From AR5 sp041499965 (GTDB lineage: Bacteria > Methylomirabilota > Methylomirabilia > Rokubacteriales > CSP1-6), in contig JBGQLG010000174.1 of NCBI GenBank assembly GCA_041499965.1, positions 1-11,408 of the forward strand: a stretch of DNA of 11,408 bases, written 5' to 3'. The number at the start of each line of letters is the position of its first letter. Within the stretch, counting starts at the first letter, position 1. Shown piece by piece: positions 6,437 through 11,408 of the stretch. The notes under the pieces are model-generated. The model did no database searches. It was not told the DNA's origin and worked only from the letters and a program-made list of their open reading frames with translations. Both the position numbers and the translations under genes were made by a program.

Positions 6437-7840
6437 ATGGCACGCACGCTGCTCGACAAGGTGTGGGAGGCGCACACGGTCCGGACGCTGCCGTCCGGCC
6501 AGACCCAGCTCCTGATCGGCCTGCACCTGATCCACGAGGTGACGACGCCGCAGGCCTTCCAGATGCTGAAGGACGCGAAGCTGAGGGTGCGCATGCCCGA
6601 GCGGACCTTCGGCACGCTTGATCACATCATCCCCACGACGGACCAGACCCGCCCCTACGCCGATCCGATGGCGGAGGACATGGCGGCCCACATGTACCGC
6701 AACATGAAGGACTTCGGCCTGTCGCTCTTCGACATGTCGACCGGCAAGCAGGGCATCGTCCACGTGATCGGCCCCGAGCTGGGGCTCACCCAGCCGGGCA
6801 TGACCATCGCGTGCGGCGACAGCCACACCTCCACCCACGGCGCCGTCGGCGCGATCGCCTTCGGCATCGGCACCACGCAAGTCCGCGACGTGCTCGCCAC
6901 CCAGTGCCTGTCGATGGCCAAGCCCAAGCTGCGGCAGGTGCGCGTCGACGGCGCGCTCGCCAAGGGCGTCTACGCCAAGGACGTCATCCTCGCCATCATC
7001 GGCACGCTCGGCGTGAAGGGTGGGGTCGGCTACGCGTACGAGTACGCCGGCGACGTCATCGACCGCATGACGATGGAGGAGCGCCTCACCGTCTGCAACA
7101 TGTCCATCGAGGGCGGTGCGCGCTTCGGCTACGTCAACCCCGACGCGACCACGATTGAATATCTTCGCGGCCGGCCCTATGTACCAGCGGGCGCCGCCTT
7201 CGACCGGGCGGCCAACTGGTGGAAGACCATCGCCACCGAGCCCGGCGCCGCCTTCGACGACGTCGCGCGGCTCGACGGCGCGGCCCTCGAGCCGGTGGTG
7301 ACGTGGGGCATCAACCCGGGCATGTCGGTAGGCGTGAGCCAGACGATCCCCAAGCCCGAGTCCCAGCCCGAGCCCGAGCGGCCGACCTTTCGCGAGGCGC
7401 TCGCCCACATGGGCTTCGAGGCGGGCCAGGCGATCAAGGGCGCGAAGATCGACGTGGCCTTCGTCGGCTCGTGCACGAACGGCCGCCTGTCGGACCTGCG
7501 CGTCGCCGCCGAGGTCGCCAGGAAGGGCAAGGTGGCCAAGCACGTGCGCGCGCTCATCGTGCCCGGCTCGCAGCAGGTGGCCAAGGCCGCCGAGGCCGAG
7601 GGCCTGCACGAGATCTTCCAGGCCGCCGGCTTCCAGTGGCGCAAGGCCGGCTGCTCCATGTGTTTGGGAATGAATGATGACAAGCTCCAAGGCCGGGAGA
7701 TGAGTGCGTCATCGAGCAACCGCAATTTCATAGGCCGGCAAGGCAGCCCGACGGGCCGTACCTTGCTCATGAGCCCGGCCATGGTCGCCGCCGCCGCGCT
7801 GAGCGGCGCGGTCGCCGACGTGAGGGAGATCCTGCGATGA
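6437..7840 (+). CDS. leuC: 3-isopropylmalate dehydratase large subunit
   Basis: Large subunit of isopropylmalate isomerase, which converts 2-isopropylmalate to 3-isopropylmalate in leucine synthesis with a [4Fe-4S] cluster. Length is 467 residues, normal for LeuC. Motifs run in order: DKVWEAH, LDHIIPTTDQ, ACGDSHTSTHGAVGAIAFGIGT, FVGSCTNGR, GCSMCLGMN, SNRNFIGRQG. Cluster ligands C346, C406 and C409 keep the family spacing (60 and 3). The variants GVKGGVGYAYEYAG, KLQGREMSASSSNRNF and RTLLMSPAMVAAAA recall cyanobacterial-type LeuC. The usual NPD after the last cysteine is NDD here. It overlaps leuD by 4 bp. No leuA or leuB is in the window. Two stretches (7154-7186 and 7661-7771) use A/T-ending codons far more than the rest. 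Start set by AGGAGG 6 nt upstream. Action on a related hydroxy-acid cannot be excluded, but LeuC is strongly favoured. Confidence 0.96.
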   Translation: MARTLLDKVWEAHTVRTLPSGQTQLLIGLHLIHEVTTPQAFQMLKDAKLRVRMPERTFGTLDHIIPTTDQTRPYADPMAEDMAAHMYRNMKDFGLSLFDMSTGKQGIVHVIGPELGLTQPGMTIACGDSHTSTHGAVGAIAFGIGTTQVRDVLATQCLSMAKPKLRQVRVDGALAKGVYAKDVILAIIGTLGVKGGVGYAYEYAGDVIDRMTMEERLTVCNMSIEGGARFGYVNPDATTIEYLRGRPYVPAGAAFDRAANWWKTIATEPGAAFDDVARLDGAALEPVVTWGINPGMSVGVSQTIPKPESQPEPERPTFREALAHMGFEAGQAIKGAKIDVAFVGSCTNGRLSDLRVAAEVARKGKVAKHVRALIVPGSQQVAKAAEAEGLHEIFQAAGFQWRKAGCSMCLGMNDDKLQGREMSASSSNRNFIGRQGSPTGRTLLMSPAMVAAAALSGAVADVREILR

Positions 7841-8439
7841 CGCTTACGACCGACTTCAAGCGCCGCCAGATCTCGGGCCGGGGCATCCCCGTCACCGGCA
7901 ACGACATCGACACCGACCGCATCATCCCCGCCCGCTTCCTCAAGGCCGTGACCTTCGAGGGCATGGGCGAGCACGCCTTCGAGGATGCCAAGAAGCAGAA
8001 CCCCGAGCACCCGTTCGCCCAGGCGGTCTACCAGGGCGCCTCGGTGCTGGTCGTCGGCCAGAACTTCGGCTGCGGCTCCTCGCGGGAGCACGCGCCGCAG
8101 GCGCTGATGCGCTGGGGCATCCGGGCCATCGTCGGCGGCTCGTTCGGTGAGATCTTCTTCGGCAACTGCGTGATGCTGGGGATTCCGTGCCTGGTGGCGA
8201 CGCAGGCCGACCTGGAGTGGCTGCAGAAGGCGATCGGGCGGTCCCCCCAGGAGCCGGTGGTGGTGGACGTGGACAAGCAGGAGGCGCGGTTTGGCGACCG
8301 CGTGATCAAGGCCACCGTCCCGGACGGGCCGCGCAATCAGCTCGTGGCGGGGACGTGGGACTCGACGGCGGTGCTGCTGGAAGCCGGCGCGGCGATCGAG
8401 GCGACGGCGAAGAAGCTGCCGTACGTCAGCGGGTACTGA
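7837..8439 (+). CDS. leuD: 3-isopropylmalate dehydratase small subunit
   Basis: Swivel-domain subunit that pairs with LeuC to form the isopropylmalate isomerase heterodimer. It is 200 residues, typical for LeuD. Hallmarks are GNDIDTDRIIPARFLK near the N-terminus, GQNFGCGSSREHAPQAL in the middle (substrate-contacting Ser/Arg loop), and FGEIFFGNCVMLGIPC. The ATG overlaps the leuC stop as ATGA, and GAGGGAG ends 8 nt upstream, so the two are translationally coupled. It converges with the minus-strand unknown gene, whose stop is only 16 bp away. No oddities seen in the sequence. Confidence 0.96.
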   Translation: MTLTTDFKRRQISGRGIPVTGNDIDTDRIIPARFLKAVTFEGMGEHAFEDAKKQNPEHPFAQAVYQGASVLVVGQNFGCGSSREHAPQALMRWGIRAIVGGSFGEIFFGNCVMLGIPCLVATQADLEWLQKAIGRSPQEPVVVDVDKQEARFGDRVIKATVPDGPRNQLVAGTWDSTAVLLEAGAAIEATAKKLPYVSGY

Positions 8440-8440
8440 T

Positions 8441-8454
8441 CGGCCCCGGGGCCG
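8441..8454. repeat. Perfect 14-bp palindrome between convergent stops
   Basis: CGGCCCCGGGGCCG lies between the leuD stop (ends 8439) and the stop of the minus-strand gene (8456). As RNA it gives at best a 5-bp stem with a 4-nt loop. A bidirectional terminator is possible, but no T-run supports it. Confidence 0.35.
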
Positions 8455-8455
8455 T

Positions 8456-8791
8456 CTACTTCTTGCCGGCCCCGAGGTGCTCGACGACGGGAGCGTCGAC
8501 GGAGACGTCCCAGGCCAGGCGGAAGGGGGTTCGCTCGGAGCTGGGATCCTGAAAACGGCCCTTGTGCCTGAGCCTCAGCCGGGTGCCGTCGTAGGCGTAG
8601 TGACTCGAGAAATTTTTCAGCTCGTCCGGCCTCCAGGCCACGGTGCGCGTCACCGTCTGGCCCGGAACCACGACGGTCAGGTTCGCCTGCGTGCGTACGC
8701 CCTCGCGACGCTCCTCGTCGGTCAATCGCTCGCGGGTGAACAGGATCTTCAGCGCCTGGGTCCGGCCGGCGAAGAATTCGTCCGTCAACAC
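8456..8791 (-). CDS. Uncharacterised protein, about 111 residues
   Basis: I do not recognise a family. The frame is preferred over the overlapping ones because its residues look like a folded beta-rich protein (SHYAYDGTRLRLRHKGRF, FRLAWDVSVDAPVVEHL), while the alternatives are Gly/Ala/Arg-rich shadows. The first half, about VLTDEFFAGRTQALKILFT, then RERLTDEERREG, is charged, and VVPGQTVTRTVAW suggests a beta sandwich. No signal peptide or membrane segment. The start is uncertain: the frame stays open to 8920, but that would run through a strong hairpin and into the upstream gene's stop, so GTG 8791 is chosen (TTG 8788 possible). No good ribosome site is visible. It lies downstream of the beta-propeller gene on the same strand, separated by the hairpin, so it may have its own promoter or depend on read-through. 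Confidence 0.55.
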   Translation of the reverse strand: MLTDEFFAGRTQALKILFTRERLTDEERREGVRTQANLTVVVPGQTVTRTVAWRPDELKNFSSHYAYDGTRLRLRHKGRFQDPSSERTPFRLAWDVSVDAPVVEHLGAGKK

Positions 8792-8817
8792 GACGAGGGA
8801 ATCGCTCTGGACCCCCA

Positions 8818-8860
8818 GGCAGGGTGAGGCGGCGGCGCCGGGCCGCCGCCTCGCCCTGCC
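8818..8860 (-). terminator. Strong hairpin after the beta-propeller gene, terminator-like
   Basis: Arms 8818-8836 and 8842-8860 form a 19-bp stem around a 5-nt loop, with one imperfect pair (T8825 opposite G8853). It begins 20 nt after the minus-strand stop at 8881, where an intrinsic terminator would sit. No T-run follows on either strand, so it may act as a processing or attenuation structure before the small gene at 8456-8791. The one imperfect pair is U-G in a plus-strand transcript but A-C in a minus-strand transcript. Confidence 0.55.
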
Positions 8861-8880
8861 GCATCGAACCGATCCGGATC

Positions 8881-10092
8881 TCAGTCGTCGTCCGTGGCCA
8901 CCCCGTAGACCGCGACGCACCCGTTCAGGCAGTCGGGGAAGACGTTGTTGGCGGGCAGCGGCACGAACACGTGGTTGTTGTGGGGATTGACCGCCACCGA
9001 GTGCGCGGTCCCGCGCGGCGCCGGCGCGCTCGCCGGCGTGTTGAACGTCGGGGCGACCTGCCGCAGGATCAGGCTGTGCGCGTCGATGACGCCGAGCACC
9101 GGGCCGCCGGGATTCGCCCGCGCGGCGAGATAGTAGTTCCCGTCACCGGGGTTGAACCAGACCTCGTCGGAGCCCGACACGCCCGGGACGTTGCGGTCGA
9201 TCTTGCCCGTCTTGGCGTCCATGATGACCGAGATCGGCGCGGCGGTGTTCGTGTCCGTCGCGGTCCACGCGTTGCCCGCCGTGTCGAACGGGACGCTGCA
9301 GCCGAGCAGCAGGTCCTGGCGCGGACCGAGCGCGAGCCCGGCCGGCTGGCAGAACTTCACGGGGAACATCGTCTCCACGGTCGCGGTCTTGGGATTGATG
9401 CGCGCGACGGCACCGTCGGGGCCGGTGCCCCCGGGGCCGTTCACCTCGGGGATCGAGATATAGAACCGGCGCGTCTGCCGATCCCACACGGGCTGCTCGG
9501 CCCCGTTGGTCGCCTCCGTGAATGTGATCCGCTGCCCGGCCGTGAGCTTCCCGGTGTGCGTGTCCACCTGGATCAGGGTCGCGAACGGCGGACTGTCGGC
9601 GTTGTTGACGACGAGCAGGAGCCCGTCCTGGGGATCGTAGGCGAGCTCGTCGGCACGCAAGCCGGCGCCGCCCCCCGTCGACACCTCGCTCACGATCGTG
9701 TCGGTCCGCAGGTCGATGGAGACCACGCGGCTGGGCGCGTCGGTCACGAAGAGCCAGTGCCCGGCCACCACGACGCCGTTCGGGCCGGAGGTGTCGTTGC
9801 TGCCCGTGAACCCCTTGAACCCGCCGGGGATCTGGCGCACGAACGTGTCGTGCTTGGCGTCGATCACGTCGATGACCGCGTTGGAGCGATCGGCCAGGTA
9901 GTAGCGCTGGCTGTCGGGATCGACCCAGCTGATGTCGAAGACGACGAGCGGACTGTTCGGAATGGGCACGGTCCGGAGAAGCGTGACCGGCCCCCGATGT
10001 TCTTCAGCCACTGCGACAGCGGCGGTGAGCACGAGCGCCGACACGATGAGGACGAGCAACCAACCCACGGCGAGGCGATTCTTCTCTGCCAT
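8881..10092 (-). CDS. Secreted YVTN/NHL-like beta-propeller protein
   Basis: A 403-residue exported protein. Residues 1-30 are a signal peptide: MAEKNR, then a hydrophobic run WLLVLIVSALVLTAAVAVA, with cleavage likely near residue 29. The mature part is built from repeated beta-propeller units of the form V-x-x-I-D-x-x-T, for example AVIDVIDAKHD (72-82), VVSIDLRTD (123-131), TLIQVDTHTGKL (172-183), AVARINPKTATV (228-239), SVIMDAKTGKI (288-298) and VLGVIDAHS (332-340), so six or seven blades. Four cysteines (248, 265, 388, 392) could make two disulfides, fitting an extracytoplasmic site. No catalytic signature is recognised; such proteins bind ligands or metals, or are surface proteins. The ATG at 10092 is set by AGGAGG 7 nt upstream and by the signal peptide; the frame is open further up to 10515, but that part is shadow. 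Upstream on the same strand is another secreted protein. YncE-like proteins are the nearest resemblance I can name. Confidence 0.85.
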   Translation of the reverse strand: MAEKNRLAVGWLLVLIVSALVLTAAVAVAEEHRGPVTLLRTVPIPNSPLVVFDISWVDPDSQRYYLADRSNAVIDVIDAKHDTFVRQIPGGFKGFTGSNDTSGPNGVVVAGHWLFVTDAPSRVVSIDLRTDTIVSEVSTGGGAGLRADELAYDPQDGLLLVVNNADSPPFATLIQVDTHTGKLTAGQRITFTEATNGAEQPVWDRQTRRFYISIPEVNGPGGTGPDGAVARINPKTATVETMFPVKFCQPAGLALGPRQDLLLGCSVPFDTAGNAWTATDTNTAAPISVIMDAKTGKIDRNVPGVSGSDEVWFNPGDGNYYLAARANPGGPVLGVIDAHSLILRQVAPTFNTPASAPAPRGTAHSVAVNPHNNHVFVPLPANNVFPDCLNGCVAVYGVATDDD

Positions 10093-10099
10093 CACGAGA

Positions 10100-10105
10100 C
10101 CTCCT
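10100..10105 (-). promoter_or_regulatory. Ribosome binding site of the beta-propeller gene
   Basis: Reads AGGAGG on the minus strand, 7 nt before ATG 10092. It settles the start and agrees with the signal peptide beginning there. Confidence 0.85.
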
Positions 10106-10193
10106 GTGTGGTGAGCCGCAACTCTGACGTAAGCGTCCATGAGCGCGCAGGCCACTTCCGCGGTCCGGCCGGGCCGAAGAAGCAGGGACGGCG

Positions 10194-10502
10194 TTACGAG
10201 AGCGGGCGAGGAGGCGCGCGGGTAGAGAGTGACTCGAGCGGGCGGACCGGAACGGTGTGGGGCCGGCCCGGATCGACCTGCCCCAGGCTGACGGTGATCG
10301 GCCCGACCGGATCGACGACCCGAGCGTCGACGGCCGTCAGGCCGCCGGTGATGAACAGGACGACGTCGTCGTAGTCGTTGTCGTCGTAGAACCCGCCGAC
10401 CCACGTCGGGTCGGTCGGGCAGGCGTGGGCGATGGGCGTGAGCGCGAGCAGGAGTGCCACCAGGACGACAACCGCCACTCTGCGGCCCATCGCCCGGACC
10501 AT
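10194..10502 (-). CDS. Small secreted protein with an Asp-rich motif, unknown function
   Basis: About 102 residues from ATG 10502, or 98 from ATG 10490; the latter gives the tidier signal peptide, MGRRVAVVVLVALLLALTP, ending AHA before CPTDPTW. A cysteine follows the likely cleavage site, but residues -3 to -1 (AHA) do not fit a lipobox well, so a signal peptidase I substrate is favoured over a lipoprotein. The mature part carries FYDDNDYDDVV, an acidic stretch that could bind a cation, then LFITGGLTAVDARVVDPVGP and a proline/arginine-rich tail (STRAPPRPLS). No domain recognised. It is upstream of the beta-propeller gene on the same strand with about 100 bp between, so cotranscription is possible. 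No clear ribosome site for any start; TTG 10526 would also be in frame but looks unlikely. Confidence 0.6.
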   Translation of the reverse strand: MVRAMGRRVAVVVLVALLLALTPIAHACPTDPTWVGGFYDDNDYDDVVLFITGGLTAVDARVVDPVGPITVSLGQVDPGRPHTVPVRPLESLSTRAPPRPLS

Positions 10503-10741
10503 ACGCCCGGGCCACGCCCGGTGCAAGCGAGGCCCCGAGGCTTCAGGCCTGGCGGGCCGGGGGCCTCATGTCGTACGGGGCGAACTGGGGAGACGATCCT
10601 GCCATCCTTCCTGCTGCGCGCCGATCAGGTTATCGTCCCGCGATGCTAGGATTGGCCGCGGGAGCGAACGGCACGGATACCGATCGCCGGCAGTGGCTGC
10701 AGAGCGGACTTGCGGCGGGAGCGCTGTCCGGCGGCGTGTCC
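10503..10741. other. Intergenic region between divergent genes
   Basis: About 240 bp separates the small secreted protein (minus) from the M20 gene (plus). I see no clear promoter boxes, repeats or RNA gene. Its right third may be coding: an in-frame ATG at 10643 would extend the M20 protein by 33 residues carrying a Tat-like motif. Confidence 0.4.
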
Positions 10742-11408
10742 ATGGCCGACCTGACGCGCACGGTGCTGGGACACGTCGACCCGCGAGAGCTGGTCGACCT
10801 GGCCAGCGCGCTCATCCGCATCCCCAGCTTCAAGACCGAGGAGACGCCCGTCGCGCGCTTCCTCGACGACTTCTTTCGCCAGCGCGGCTACGACGTCGAC
10901 CTCCAGGAGATCGAGCCCGGCCGGTTCCAGACGATCGCCACGCTGCGCGGCACGGGCGACGGGGCCAGCCTCATGCTGAACGGCCACACCGACATCAACG
11001 CGCTCACCCGGCGATGGAGGCGTGACCCGTGGACGCCGACGCTCGAGGGTGACCGGCTGTACGGCCACGGCGTGCAGAACATGAAAGGCGGCCTGGCCAG
11101 CATCATCATGGCCGCCGAGGCCGTCCGCCGATCCGGCGTGTCGCTCCCGGGCGATCTCGTCGTCGCCTGCGTGGCCGGCGAGACGCAGGGCGGCGAGGGC
11201 ACGCACTACCTGATGGAGAGCGGACTGCGCACCGACGCCGCCGTGGTCGCGGAGCCGTTCGGCGCCGACAACCTCGTGACGGTGCACGCGGGCATCGTGC
11301 ACATGGCGATCCACACCTACGGGGTCACCGGGCACATCGGACGCCTCGAGGGCACGGTGAACGCGGTGCACAAGATGACGGCGATCCTCGAGGCGCTGCA
11401 GCGCGTGC
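10742..11408 (+). CDS. M20-family metallohydrolase (ArgE/DapE/carboxypeptidase G2-like), 3' truncated by window
   Basis: The first 222 residues of an M20 amidohydrolase/peptidase; the C-terminus with the last metal histidine lies beyond the window. Family order is clear: VDLASALIRIPSF near the N-terminus, LMLNGHTDIN with H82 and D84, YGHGVQNMKGG with N113, VAGETQGGEGT with E147, AEPFG with E171, then the start of the dimerisation domain (YGVTGHIGRLEGTVNAVHKM). In classical members, N113 is the metal-bridging Asp of DMKGG, and ETQ replaces the EE pair that supplies the catalytic base and a metal ligand. This resembles a divergent M20 group or a one-metal/inactive form. Start at ATG 10742 matches where family homology begins; ATG 10643 is in frame and would add 33 residues with DRRQWLQ. 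Neither has a strong ribosome site. Substrate cannot be named. Confidence 0.85.
   Translation, partial: MADLTRTVLGHVDPRELVDLASALIRIPSFKTEETPVARFLDDFFRQRGYDVDLQEIEPGRFQTIATLRGTGDGASLMLNGHTDINALTRRWRRDPWTPTLEGDRLYGHGVQNMKGGLASIIMAAEAVRRSGVSLPGDLVVACVAGETQGGEGTHYLMESGLRTDAAVVAEPFGADNLVTVHAGIVHMAIHTYGVTGHIGRLEGTVNAVHKMTAILEALQRV

Noticed and set aside
6368..7690. 440-codon open frame on the minus strand opposite leuC
   Set aside because: It is antisense to a certain leuC, and its His/Gly/Arg/Asp-rich composition is typical of a GC-rich shadow frame.
8609..8615. In-frame slippery heptamer AAATTTC on the minus strand inside the unknown gene
   Set aside because: It fits the X XXY YYZ pattern, but it simply encodes Asn-Phe in a protein that continues sensibly in frame, with no convincing alternative product.
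8824..10374. 516-codon open frame on the plus strand opposite the beta-propeller gene
   Set aside because: Arg/Gly/Val/Asp-rich shadow; the minus strand has a signal peptide, an AGGAGG site and propeller repeats.
10364..10390. GTCGT-rich run that looks like a simple repeat
   Set aside because: It encodes the DDNDYDD motif of the small secreted protein, so coding of Asp codons explains it.
1..11408. Search for CRISPR arrays, tRNA/rRNA genes, transposases, attachment sites and defence genes
   Set aside because: No regularly spaced repeats, cloverleaf-like segments, transposase motifs or phage/defence protein signatures were seen by eye; a covariance-model scan could still find a small RNA.

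Overview
The window is GC-rich bacterial chromosome with tightly packed genes and mostly G or C at third codon positions. It reads as ordinary amino-acid and nitrogen metabolism rather than a mobile or defence region. I see no tRNA, rRNA, CRISPR array, transposase or phage gene. LeuC has a cyanobacterial-type sequence style, but gene content and composition suggest a GC-rich soil or subsurface lineage such as Candidatus Rokubacteria/Methylomirabilota or a proteobacterial relative. That placement is inference and weak.

Layout, left to right. Positions 1-193 are non-coding with short inverted repeats, then a plus-strand dihydropyrimidinase/D-hydantoinase-family amidohydrolase (194-1615). It converges with a long minus-strand bifunctional PutA (proline dehydrogenase plus glutamate-semialdehyde dehydrogenase, 1656 to about 5339). 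Just upstream of putA, on the same strand, is a LysR-type regulator (5395-6327). Divergent from it across 109 bp are leuC and leuD (6437-7840, 7837-8439), which overlap by 4 bp and form one transcription unit. The other half of the window holds three minus-strand genes: an unrecognised protein of about 111 residues (8456-8791), a secreted beta-propeller protein (8881-10092), and a small secreted protein with an Asp-rich motif (10194-10502). A strong hairpin lies between the first two. At the right edge an M20-family metallohydrolase starts on the plus strand and is cut by the window end.

Working picture: PutA takes proline to glutamate, the hydantoinase-like enzyme opens cyclic amides, the M20 enzyme probably cleaves an amide or peptide, and LeuCD isomerises isopropylmalate in leucine synthesis. 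The LysR regulator could control putA (55 bp downstream), leuCD (divergent), or both.

No clear new system is visible. The observations most worth checking are: a reading-frame conflict at the putA 5' end, where a well-placed ribosome site and good codon usage point to a different frame from the body of the gene; two islands of deviant codon usage inside leuC, one covering the Fe-S cluster loop; substitutions at probable metal-ligand positions in the M20 protein; and the small secreted and unknown genes at 8456-10502.
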